In this document: one piece after another, positions 1 to 5,664 of the stretch
Position numbering within the stretch: position 1 is the stretch's first letter
How the letters are laid out: every line of letters starts with the position of its first letter
Origin: a bacterium
GTDB lineage: Bacteria; Krumholzibacteriota; Krumholzibacteriia; Krumholzibacteriales; WJIX01
Direction: 5' to 3'
DNA: 12,028 nucleotides
NCBI GenBank assembly: GCA_021160845.1
Contig: JAGHBT010000245.1
Coordinates: 1-12,028 of the forward strand
Made by a program: the position numbers and the translations under genes
The notes under the pieces: model-generated
Database searches by the model: none
What the model was told of the DNA's origin: nothing
Seen by the model: only the letters and a program-made list of their open reading frames with translations

Positions 1-661
1 AATTACCTCGGGGGTTCTCGGTGTTGGACACGCGGGAACGGTAGCAGTAATCGGAATTGTTGCTTTTAGCATAGCCTCGTGGTTTTTAGGTGTCGAATTC
101 TGGGGTTTCGTTATGGCGTTTATTATAATAAACTTATTATACTCCTTTTTCTTGAGGGATGTAGTTATTCTTGATGTTTTGGGTATATCTTTTAGTTTTC
201 TGGTCAGAGCCGGAGCTAGTGTTGCTGTTCTTTACCCTGTCGTCCCATCTATTGAATTTTCTCCTTGGCTCTGGATGTGCACCTTGTTTTTGTCATTGTT
301 TCTTGCAATCTGTAAACGCCGAAATGAATATCTTGTTCTCGATAATGCTGTAGAACACAGGAAATCGCTTTCCGGATACTCCGCCAATTTGCTGGATCAG
401 CTTGTCGGGTTAACGGCTACAGCGACATTAATGTCTTATTCGATTTATACTGTATGGCCGGGAACCGTTGCGAAATTTGGCACAAAGAATCTGGTTTTTA
501 CAATTCCGTTTGTGATCTTTGGAATTATGAGATATCTCTATCTTGTTTATAACCGGATGAAAGGTGAAGACCCGTCAGAGGTTTTTCTCACCGATAAACA
601 TATCGTAATTGATGTTTTCCTGTGGATTGTTGTTATAGTTTTTCTTATTTATACCGACTGA
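1..661 (+). CDS. UbiA-family prenyltransferase, probable decaprenyl-phosphate phosphoribosyltransferase (5' partial)
   Basis: The reading frame is open from base 2 at the window edge to the TGA at 659-661, giving 219 residues of the C-terminal part; the start and the first Asp-rich motif lie outside. What is seen is a string of hydrophobic membrane segments, a loop with RDVVILDVLGISFSFLVRAG, then CKRRNEY, and near the end an RYLYLVYN segment followed by GEDPSEVFLTDKH. This set of motifs matches the branch of the UbiA superfamily that transfers phosphoribose from PRPP to polyprenyl phosphate (DPPR synthase), rather than quinone-type UbiA. It would act in the inner membrane and supply a lipid-linked pentose for envelope glycans. 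Its neighbours fit: ispE makes isoprenoid precursor and prs, 1.4 kb downstream, makes PRPP. The internal ATG at 113 is not a real start because conserved coding sequence continues upstream. Family is fairly sure; exact substrate is inference. Confidence 0.75.
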   Translation, partial: ITSGVLGVGHAGTVAVIGIVAFSIASWFLGVEFWGFVMAFIIINLLYSFFLRDVVILDVLGISFSFLVRAGASVAVLYPVVPSIEFSPWLWMCTLFLSLFLAICKRRNEYLVLDNAVEHRKSLSGYSANLLDQLVGLTATATLMSYSIYTVWPGTVAKFGTKNLVFTIPFVIFGIMRYLYLVYNRMKGEDPSEVFLTDKHIVIDVFLWIVVIVFLIYTD

Positions 662-679
662 CTTTTATGAGGAGGATAT

Positions 680-1570
680 TTGCGCGGTAATGGAGTTTTT
701 ACTATCAGGTGTGCCGCGAAGATCAATCTTTATCTTGGAGTACTTGGTGTCAGAGCGGATGGTTATCATGAAATTGAAACCCTCTTCCAGCCTGTTTCAC
801 TTTATGATGGGATATCTTTCAGTAGAATAGATAAAGGTATTGAACTTTTCGGGAGTGATGAAAATATTAAGTGGGATGAATCAAATCTTTGTTACAGGGC
901 GGCGGAGGAACTTTTTAAATATGTGAATTTCGATGGTGGAGTAAGGATTGAGGTAGAAAAAAATATACCCGTTGGAGCAGGGCTTGGTGGAGGGAGCAGC
1001 GATGCCGGAGGAGTCATTACGGGATTGAATAAATATTTGAATTTTGGTCTTAGCTATGATAAATGTATGGAGATTGCTCTTAGGATAGGCAGCGATGTTC
1101 CCTTTTTTGTTTTTGGCAGACCCGCTGTAGGAAGGGGAAGGGGTGAATTGCTGGAGGCTGTGGATGGCATTGGAGAGTGCTTCATTGTTCTTGCGGTACC
1201 AAGTGTGAGGATTTCTACTGAAAAAGCATTTAAAAACCTTAGTTTAATGTTGACAAGATCTGAGAGTGAATATAAACTGAGGCGTCTGTTAGATAGATTA
1301 AACAGATTTCCGGGATCGGAAATCGAAACATACAATAGTTTTGCGGTGCCGATGCAGGGTTTTTATCCGGAAGTTCGCGCAGTGTTGGATTTGTTGAAAA
1401 TGGAAAAAGACTGTGTTTTTTCTTCGTTGAGCGGTAGTGGGTCGGCGTGTTTTTCGGTTTTTGTTGAGAATGCCAGTGCCTTAAGAACATTGGGGCATGT
1501 GCGAAGTAAAGGATATTTTGGCATGGTTGTGAAGCCCGTAAAAGGAACTATTGATATTGGAAATGGATGA
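680..1570 (+). CDS. ispE: 4-diphosphocytidyl-2-C-methyl-D-erythritol kinase
   Basis: This GHMP-family kinase phosphorylates the 2-hydroxyl of CDP-methylerythritol with ATP, a cytosolic step of the non-mevalonate (MEP) pathway to isopentenyl diphosphate. At 296 residues it has the normal length. Motifs in order: AKINLYLGV at residues 13-21 with the catalytic Lys14, followed by RADGYHEI; the ATP-binding glycine loop PVGAGLGGGSSDA at 97-109; GSDVPFF with the catalytic Asp139; and the third GHMP motif SLSGSGSAC at 249-257. I chose the TTG at 680 because a GGAGG ribosome-binding site lies at 671-675 and no ATG or GTG is available before the conserved AKINL; the spacing of four bases is short. The gene starts 18 bases after the prenyltransferase and stops 15 bases before spoVG, so the three are probably co-transcribed. 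Identification is secure; the start is likely but not certain. Confidence 0.95.
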   Translation: MRGNGVFTIRCAAKINLYLGVLGVRADGYHEIETLFQPVSLYDGISFSRIDKGIELFGSDENIKWDESNLCYRAAEELFKYVNFDGGVRIEVEKNIPVGAGLGGGSSDAGGVITGLNKYLNFGLSYDKCMEIALRIGSDVPFFVFGRPAVGRGRGELLEAVDGIGECFIVLAVPSVRISTEKAFKNLSLMLTRSESEYKLRRLLDRLNRFPGSEIETYNSFAVPMQGFYPEVRAVLDLLKMEKDCVFSSLSGSGSACFSVFVENASALRTLGHVRSKGYFGMVVKPVKGTIDIGNG

Positions 1571-1585
1571 CTCCAAGGGGGACAA

Positions 1586-1876
1586 ATGGAAATTACCGAA
1601 ATAAGGATTTCATTACATGATGATAATAAATTAAAGGCCTTTGCCAGTGTTACATTCGACGATTGCTTTGTTGTCCGTGGCCTCAAGCTTATCGAGGGTA
1701 CTAAAGGAACTTTTGTTGCGATGCCGAGTCGTAAACGTCCCGATGGCAGTTATCAGGATATAGCTCATCCGATAAACAGTGAGACGAGAAGTTGGATGGA
1801 GAAAGAGATATTATCCGCTTACGAACAGGAACGGGAAAACATACAATCTGAGACAGAGAAAGAGCTTTCCGAGTAA
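1586..1876 (+). CDS. spoVG: SpoVG family regulator
   Basis: SpoVG is a small nucleic-acid-binding protein, first known from Bacillus sporulation but present in many non-sporulating bacteria (for example Borrelia and Listeria), where it binds DNA or RNA and modulates gene expression. The 96-residue protein carries the family's highly conserved core: KLKAFASVTFDDCFVVR at about residues 14-30, then EGTKG and FVAMPSRKRPDGSYQDIAHP at 44-63, and INSETR. The C-terminal tail is acidic and divergent, as is usual. The ATG at 1586 follows a strong AAGGGGGA site and matches the canonical MEITE N-terminus. The gene sits 15 bases after ispE and 36 bases before tRNA-Gln. The ispE-spoVG-prs-ctc-pth arrangement is a familiar order in Firmicutes and in several didermic phyla. 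Which targets it regulates here cannot be read from the sequence. Confidence 0.95.
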   Translation: MEITEIRISLHDDNKLKAFASVTFDDCFVVRGLKLIEGTKGTFVAMPSRKRPDGSYQDIAHPINSETRSWMEKEILSAYEQERENIQSETEKELSE

Positions 1877-1912
1877 AAATAGAGGGGTTAGGTGAGGGAG
1901 TATTGTATTTGG

Positions 1913-1983
1913 TGGGGCGTCGTCAAGTGGCAAGACACGGGATTTTGGGTCCCGCATCGGAGGTTCGAATCCTCCCGCCCCAG
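1913..1983 (+). tRNA. tRNA-Gln (anticodon UUG)
   Basis: A full cloverleaf can be drawn. The acceptor strands TGGGGCG (1913-1919) and CGCCCCA (1976-1982) pair in all seven positions and are followed by discriminator G at 1983. The D stem is GTC/GAC. The anticodon stem CGGGA (1938-1942) pairs with TCCCG (1950-1954) around loop TTTTGGG, placing anticodon TTG at 1945-1947. The T stem GGAGG/CCTCC encloses TTCGAAT. The first acceptor pair is U-A, which is typical of bacterial tRNA-Gln. No CCA is encoded, so it must be added after transcription. No good promoter lies just upstream, and spoVG ends 36 bases before, so it is probably excised from the ispE-spoVG transcript. Confidence 0.97.
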
Positions 1984-1998
1984 ATAAAATAGAAGATA

Positions 1999-2022
1999 GT
2001 GACCTGAAGGGTCGCTTTTTTT
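1999..2022 (+). terminator. Intrinsic terminator after tRNA-Gln
   Basis: GTGACC (1999-2004) pairs with GGTCGC (2010-2015), a six-base stem with one G-T pair and a five-base loop, and a run of seven T residues follows at 2016-2022. This is the standard form of a rho-independent terminator. It begins 16 bases after the tRNA 3' end and its T run finishes two bases before the prs ribosome-binding site. It should end most ispE-spoVG-tRNA transcripts. The stem is short, so some read-through into prs is likely. Confidence 0.7.
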
Positions 2023-2036
2023 GTGGAGGAATTTTG

Positions 2037-2972
2037 ATGGCTGAAAAAATAACTTTAATTTCCGGAACTGCAAATCCGCATCTTTCTAAATCGATTTCAA
2101 ACTATTTGGACAAAAATGTGTGTGATGTTAGTATCGATCGTTTTTCAGACGGAGAAATACACATAAATATTAATGAAAACATCAGGGGACAAGATGTGTT
2201 TATTATACAGCCCACATTTCCCCCTGCGGAAAATATTTTGGAATTACTGATATTGATTGATGCTTGTTACAGGGCATCGGCAAAACGAATTACGGCGGTT
2301 ATCCCCTATTATGGATATGCTCGTCAGGACAGAAAGGATAGACCGAGGGTTCCGATATCAGCGAAGCTTATTGCTAATCTTATTGAAACATCCGGAGCTC
2401 ATCGAGTACTGGCTTTTGAACTGCACGCTGCCCAGATTCAGGGATTTTTTGACATCCAAGTGGATAATCTCTTTGCAACTCCGGTCTTCCTTGAATATAT
2501 TAAGAAGAAGAAACTAATTAACCCTGTTGTTGTTTCTCCGGATGTTGGTGGTATTAAAATGGGGAGGGCGTTTGCCAAGAAGCTTGGCGCGGATTTGGCG
2601 ATAGTTGACAAACGGAGAATGACCCCCGACGCTTCGGAAGTTATGAACATTATTGGGGATGTTTCAGGCAGGGATATCATTATTTTTGATGATATAATCA
2701 GTACTGCCGGAACAATCACTCAAGCGGCCGCGGAGTTGAAAAAGGAAGGTGCCGGGAGAATAGTGGCGGCTGCTGCTCACCCTGTATTTTCGGGCGATGC
2801 CCTTGAGAGGTTGGACAAGTCTGTTATTGAAGAGGTTGTTGTTACGAATTCGATTCCATTTAGTGATGGTGATAAATGCGGTAAGGTTAAAGTTGTTGAC
2901 ATATCGTCTCTGCTTGGTGAAGCAATTATGAGGATTCATAAAGAGGAATCGATCAGTATGTTATTTATGTAA
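2037..2972 (+). CDS. prs: Ribose-phosphate diphosphokinase (PRPP synthetase)
   Basis: This cytosolic enzyme transfers diphosphate from ATP to ribose 5-phosphate to make PRPP, used for purine, pyrimidine, NAD, His and Trp synthesis and here probably also for the polyprenyl phosphoribose made upstream. The 311-residue length is normal for class I enzymes. Seen motifs are FSDGE (36-40), YYGYARQDRKDRPRVPISAK (91-110, ATP-binding arginine and lysine region), ELHAAQIQGFFD (128-139, metal-binding His130), VSPDVGG (166-172) and the PRPP-binding loop DDIISTAGT (218-226). In the best-studied bacterial enzymes that loop reads DDxxDTGGT or DDxxDTAGT; here the third Asp is Ser222. ELH also replaces the usual DLH. 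The ATG at 2037 is preferred over the adjacent TTG at 2034 because GGAGGA at 2025-2030 is then six bases away. It follows a terminator, and rplY starts 14 bases downstream. Confidence 0.95.
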   Translation: MAEKITLISGTANPHLSKSISNYLDKNVCDVSIDRFSDGEIHININENIRGQDVFIIQPTFPPAENILELLILIDACYRASAKRITAVIPYYGYARQDRKDRPRVPISAKLIANLIETSGAHRVLAFELHAAQIQGFFDIQVDNLFATPVFLEYIKKKKLINPVVVSPDVGGIKMGRAFAKKLGADLAIVDKRRMTPDASEVMNIIGDVSGRDIIIFDDIISTAGTITQAAAELKKEGAGRIVAAAAHPVFSGDALERLDKSVIEEVVVTNSIPFSDGDKCGKVKVVDISSLLGEAIMRIHKEESISMLFM

Positions 2973-2986
2973 ATATGGAGGAAAAA

Positions 2987-3703
2987 ATGAAAAAAATAAT
3001 GTTAAAAGCAGATGTAAGAAAAGAAATTGGCAAGAAGAGCGGAAGCAAGTTGCGTAAAGACGGGAAGATCCCCGGCATTTTATATGGTCATAAGAAAGAT
3101 CCTATCCCTCTTGTTTTGGATAAACACGATGTGTGGGAAATTCTTCACAACGCCGAAACTGAAAATCTTATTATCAATCTTGAGATTGAAGGGGTTGATC
3201 TTGCCGATATAGTAACTATTGTAAAGGATATACAACAGCATCCTGTTACAGGAGATATTCTTCACCTGGATTTTATGAGGGTTGCGATGGATGAAATGAT
3301 AGATGTGAATGTTCCTGTTAGAATTATAGGTGTGGCAAAGGGCGTAGCGGTAGATGGGGGAATACTTTTTCATAGTATCCGGCAGATAACCATTAATTCA
3401 AAGCCCTCGGAAATTCCTGAATTTATAAATATTGATGTGAGTGATTTGTCAGTAGGTGATACGATTCATATCTCTGATATTGTAAAAGACTACAAAGACA
3501 TTAACTTTGTTTCTGATCTGGATATAACTTTGGCCCATGTTGCGGCTCCCAAAGAACTTGAGTTGACTGAAGAAGAAGTTGAGAAGGAAGAGATCGCAGC
3601 AGCAGAAGAAGCAGCAGTAGAAGGGGCAGAAGAAGGGGCTGAAGAGGCTAAAAAGAAAGGCGCTGAAGGAGGGGAAAAAGAGCAAGGCGAAGAAGGATCC
3701 TGA
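2987..3703 (+). CDS. rplY: 50S ribosomal protein L25 / general stress protein Ctc
   Basis: L25 of the Ctc/TL5 type binds 5S rRNA in the central protuberance of the large ribosomal subunit. The 238-residue protein has the N-terminal 5S-binding domain with GKIPGILYG (26-34) and HPVTGDILHLDFMRV (85-99), then the C-terminal TL5-type beta domain to about residue 188. Residues 190-238 form a low-complexity tail rich in Glu, Ala, Gly and Lys. Such acidic tails are known in this family but this one is long. An ATG at 2975 is in frame, but it overlaps the ribosome-binding site GGAGG (2977-2981) that lies five bases before the ATG at 2987, so 2987 is the better start. It is spaced 14 bases from prs and 6 bases from pth, so the three form one operon. 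Confidence in the identity is high. Confidence 0.95.
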   Translation: MKKIMLKADVRKEIGKKSGSKLRKDGKIPGILYGHKKDPIPLVLDKHDVWEILHNAETENLIINLEIEGVDLADIVTIVKDIQQHPVTGDILHLDFMRVAMDEMIDVNVPVRIIGVAKGVAVDGGILFHSIRQITINSKPSEIPEFINIDVSDLSVGDTIHISDIVKDYKDINFVSDLDITLAHVAAPKELELTEEEVEKEEIAAAEEAAVEGAEEGAEEAKKKGAEGGEKEQGEEGS

Positions 3704-3709
3704 TAAGAA

Positions 3710-4276
3710 ATGTGCAGAATATCCTATCTTTGCGGACTTGGTAACCCCGGCAACACATATACTAATACAAGACATAATCTTGGCTTTCAAGTCTTGGATT
3801 TACTTGCCGGTGAACGTAATCTCAATTGGATAAAACTGGATAAAAGAGTCGTTGCGGCGGTGTGGAGAACCGGGCAGGGTGAAGTAACCTTATTCAAGCC
3901 ACTTTCCTATGTAAATCTTTCAGGAATAGCGCTTTCGGCTTTTGGCGGGCTGGACCGTTCGAATTTGCTTGTTATATGTGATGATATTAATCTCCGGACC
4001 GGAACGATCCGTATCCGTGAATCGGGGGGAAGTGGGGGGCATCGGGGGCTTGATTCGATAGAAAAAGAACTCGATTCCAGAAAATTCGCAAGGCTCCGTA
4101 TGGGGATTGGGCCTGCCCCTTCTTCTCTCTGGAAAGAGTTTGTTCTTCAACCCTTTTCTGAATTGGAGATGCCTGATGTAATTGCAATGCGGGATGAGGC
4201 TCTTGAAGCGATTAAAGTAACGGTAACACGAGGAATTAAAGCGGCTATGCAGCAGTTTAACAAAAAGCAAGAATAG
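3710..4276 (+). CDS. pth: Peptidyl-tRNA hydrolase
   Basis: Pth cleaves the ester bond of peptidyl-tRNA released from stalled ribosomes, recycling tRNA in the cytosol. The 188 residues match the usual bacterial length. Seen motifs are GLGNPGNTYTNTRHNLGF (9-26) with the catalytic His22, PLSYVNLSG (64-72) with the substrate-binding Asn69, CDDINL (90-95) with Asp91/92, and GSGGHRGLDSI (107-117). In the E. coli enzyme the last motif reads GGHNG and its Asn contacts the substrate; here the residue is Arg112. RLRMGIG follows as expected. ATG 3710 fits the family N-terminus; the nearest purine-rich site, AGAAGGA, lies about twelve bases upstream, so initiation may depend on coupling to rplY, which ends six bases before. 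The 3' end is duplicated in diverged form just downstream. Confidence 0.94.
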   Translation: MCRISYLCGLGNPGNTYTNTRHNLGFQVLDLLAGERNLNWIKLDKRVVAAVWRTGQGEVTLFKPLSYVNLSGIALSAFGGLDRSNLLVICDDINLRTGTIRIRESGGSGGHRGLDSIEKELDSRKFARLRMGIGPAPSSLWKEFVLQPFSELEMPDVIAMRDEALEAIKVTVTRGIKAAMQQFNKKQE

Positions 4277-4345
4277 GTGAGATCATTGATACAAGGATTG
4301 CGGTCAAAGTTCCGGATGCGGCAGTTTAACAGAAAACAGGAATAG
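4277..4345 (+). repeat. Diverged duplicate of the pth 3' end
   Basis: The last codons of pth, ATG at 4247 through the TAG at 4274-4276, reappear at 4316-4345 exactly 69 bases later in the same frame. The copies read MQQFNKKQE-stop and MRQFNRKQE-stop, and the four base differences in this 30-base block are all A/G transitions; the GGT after each stop is also shared. Similarity upstream of the shared ATG is weaker (both have a purine-rich GGATT or GGAATT and AAAG), so the copied unit may be about 60-69 bases. Because both copies end in stop codons, the second is not translated unless the first stop is read through. The simplest reading is an old tandem duplication that has decayed. Confidence 0.65.
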
Positions 4346-4385
4346 GTAGAGAGGGGATTTAGAGAGTTTGGTGTAAAAGAGTTAC

Positions 4386-4414
4386 TTGACCACAAATTAT
4401 CTGAGTGTTATATT
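4386..4414 (+). promoter_or_regulatory. Sigma70-type promoter for rpsF-rpsR-rplI
   Basis: TTGACC at 4386-4391 and TATATT at 4409-4414 match the -35 and -10 consensus at five of six positions each and are separated by the optimal 17 bases. Transcription would be expected to start near 4420-4422, about 106-108 bases before the rpsF ATG. It is the best promoter I can see in the window, and it explains the long gap after pth. Confidence 0.7.
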
Positions 4415-4421
4415 CTGCACA

Positions 4422-4443
4422 CACCATTCTAGAGGGAATGGTG
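4422..4443 (+). promoter_or_regulatory. Stem-loop at the expected 5' end of the rpsF mRNA
   Basis: CACCATTC (4422-4429) and GAATGGTG (4436-4443) are perfect reverse complements around a six-base loop, TAGAGG. The hairpin starts at or next to the predicted transcription start, so the mRNA would begin with it. No T run follows, so it is not a terminator. It could protect the 5' end or take part in r-protein autoregulation. Confidence 0.55.
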
Positions 4444-4473
4444 GGTGTTGTATAAAATTCTTTTGTAACCCCT

Positions 4474-4498
4474 ACTTTCTTCTTTAGAAGGAGAAAGT
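4474..4498 (+). promoter_or_regulatory. Possible Shine-Dalgarno-masking hairpin in the rpsF leader
   Basis: ACTTTC (4474-4479) pairs with GAAAGT (4493-4498), and TTC (4480-4482) pairs with GAA (4487-4489) around TTTA, leaving GGA as a bulge. The structure includes the ribosome-binding-like AGAAGGAG at 4486-4493. The same pyrimidine tract, CTTTCTTC (4475-4482), can instead pair over eight bases, two of them G-T, with GAAGGGAG (4510-4517), which covers the site that serves the rpsF ATG. The two pairings exclude each other. In many bacteria the rpsF leader is bound by the S6:S18 complex through a motif with a conserved CCG; a CCG does lie at 4508-4510, but I cannot show that it fits that motif. 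Confidence 0.35.
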
Positions 4499-4527
4499 CA
4501 TTGGAGACCGAAGGGAGGAAATTGCGA

Positions 4528-4863
4528 ATGCGTGCGTATGAATGTCTTTTTATTCTGGTGCCTTCTTTGGAAGAGACAGAAATAAGCGGCCATATTGATC
4601 GCTTTGCTGAGATTATCACTTCACGTGGCGGATTAATTAATAAAAAGGATATATGGGGTAAGCGAAGGCTTGCCTATACCATCGATAAGTATGTCGAGGG
4701 TATTTATGTTCTTTTTAAATTCTCAGGAAATACTGAAATTCTTGATGAGTTAAGAAGAGTATTCAGATACGATTCCGTGATTATAAGACATATGATCATT
4801 CTAGACGATGGACCTTCTCTTTCAGAAAATGAGGCGAAAGAGGAATCAATAGAGAGGGAATGA
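4528..4863 (+). CDS. rpsF: 30S ribosomal protein S6
   Basis: S6 binds S18 and then 16S rRNA in the platform of the small ribosomal subunit. The 111-residue product shows the family landmarks: MRAYECLFIL at the N-terminus, WGKRRLAYTIDKYVEGIYVLF in the middle (the segment corresponding to the conserved W-G-R/K-R-L-A-Y motif) and RYDSVIIRHMI near the end, followed by a short acidic tail. I chose ATG 4528 because it gives the family's usual MRxYE start and has GGGAGG at 4513-4518, nine bases away. A TTG at 4501 in the same frame also has a good site, AGAAGGAG at 4486-4493, and would add nine residues. The gene has its own promoter, and rpsR begins one base after its stop codon. S6 and S18 being encoded together fits their joint assembly. 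Confidence 0.94.
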   Translation: MRAYECLFILVPSLEETEISGHIDRFAEIITSRGGLINKKDIWGKRRLAYTIDKYVEGIYVLFKFSGNTEILDELRRVFRYDSVIIRHMIILDDGPSLSENEAKEESIERE

Positions 4864-4864
4864 T

Positions 4865-5125
4865 ATGGGTAAGAAATCAAAAAAAATAAAGGTTAAAAGT
4901 AGAAGAACAGGTCCTGAAAAACCGTGTAAGTTCTGCAAAAATGGCGTTAAAGGGATTGATTGGAAGGATGATGTTCTTCTTAAAAGATTTATAACTGATA
5001 GAGGAAAGATAGCGCCCCGCAGAGTGACTGGCACGTGTGCGCGTCACCAAAGAATGCTAGCGCGTGCAATAAAACGTGCGAGGTTTATGGCGTTGTTACC
5101 CTTTGTAAGGGTATATTACCGGTAA
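4865..5125 (+). CDS. rpsR: 30S ribosomal protein S18
   Basis: S18 forms a heterodimer with S6 and binds the 16S rRNA central domain. The 86 residues end in the typical basic core: LLKRFITDRGKIAPRRVTG, then TCARHQRMLARAIKRAR, and LLPFV. The N-terminal part has CKFC (Cys21 and Cys24), and TGTC supplies a further Cys near residue 58, which suggests the cysteine-containing variant with possible zinc binding rather than the cysteine-free type; the fourth ligand is not obvious. The ATG at 4865 follows an AGAGGGA site inside the end of rpsF. One base separates the rpsF stop from this start, so translation is probably coupled and the two proteins are made in balance. rplI follows after 15 bases. Confidence 0.95.
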   Translation: MGKKSKKIKVKSRRTGPEKPCKFCKNGVKGIDWKDDVLLKRFITDRGKIAPRRVTGTCARHQRMLARAIKRARFMALLPFVRVYYR

Positions 5126-5140
5126 GGGGGTGCGAGGATA

Positions 5141-5587
5141 ATGGAGGTAATTTTAAGAGATGATGTCGAGAATTTAGGAAAATCCGGAGACGTTATCGAT
5201 GTTAAGAATGGATACGCGAGGAATTTTCTGATACCGAAGGGTTTGGCCGTTCGCGCTACAAAAACGGGCAAGAGAATAATTGAAGAAGAGAACCAGCAAC
5301 GGAAAATGAGAGCCAGAAAAATCAAACGTAATTTGGAGGGGACCGCCAACAAAATGAAAGGCATTTCCTGTACTATCACTGTTCAGGCCAGCCAAGAAGA
5401 TAGATTATATGGTTCTGTTACGGCAAGTGATATCGCCGAGGCGATTACCAAACAAGGTGAAGTTGAAGTTAGTCAAAAGCAAGTTGTATTGGAGGAACCG
5501 ATTAAGATTCTTGGTGTATACACGGTTACGATACGTCTTCATAAAGAAGTCGAAGTTCCTGTTAAGGTTTGGGTGGTAAAGGAATAG
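5141..5587 (+). CDS. rplI: 50S ribosomal protein L9
   Basis: L9 is a two-domain protein joined by a long helix; it binds 23S rRNA near the L1 stalk and helps maintain the reading frame. The 148-residue length is standard. The N-terminal domain starts MEVILRDDVENLGKSGDVIDVKNGYARNFLIPKGLA in family pattern (key residues GYARNFLIPKGLA, 24-36), followed by a charged helical linker around residues 45-75, and a C-terminal RNA-binding domain with LYGSVTASDIAEAI (about 88-101) and IKILGVYTVTIRLH. The ribosome-binding site GAGGA lies just upstream of ATG 5141. This is the last gene of the rpsF-rpsR-rplI group. In many genomes dnaB comes next; here a sugar phosphate mutase does, 77 bases later. No clear terminator is visible after it. 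Confidence 0.96.
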   Translation: MEVILRDDVENLGKSGDVIDVKNGYARNFLIPKGLAVRATKTGKRIIEEENQQRKMRARKIKRNLEGTANKMKGISCTITVQASQEDRLYGSVTASDIAEAITKQGEVEVSQKQVVLEEPIKILGVYTVTIRLHKEVEVPVKVWVVKE

Positions 5588-5664
5588 TTGCCCTGGTTTT
5601 TTAATAAATGTTCGAAATAATTTAGTAACTCCTGTCCAATGTAAAAAGGAGGCTAATCATCGAA

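Noticed and set aside
1888..2073. Open frame on the - strand crossing tRNA-Gln and the terminator
   Set aside because: A protein gene cannot sensibly overlap the whole tRNA and terminator; no ribosome-binding site or family match.
3449..3790. Open frame of 113 codons on the - strand over the end of rplY and start of pth
   Set aside because: It lies antisense to the acidic-tail codons, whose complement gives a low-complexity Phe/Ser/Cys-rich translation; the + strand genes are clear.
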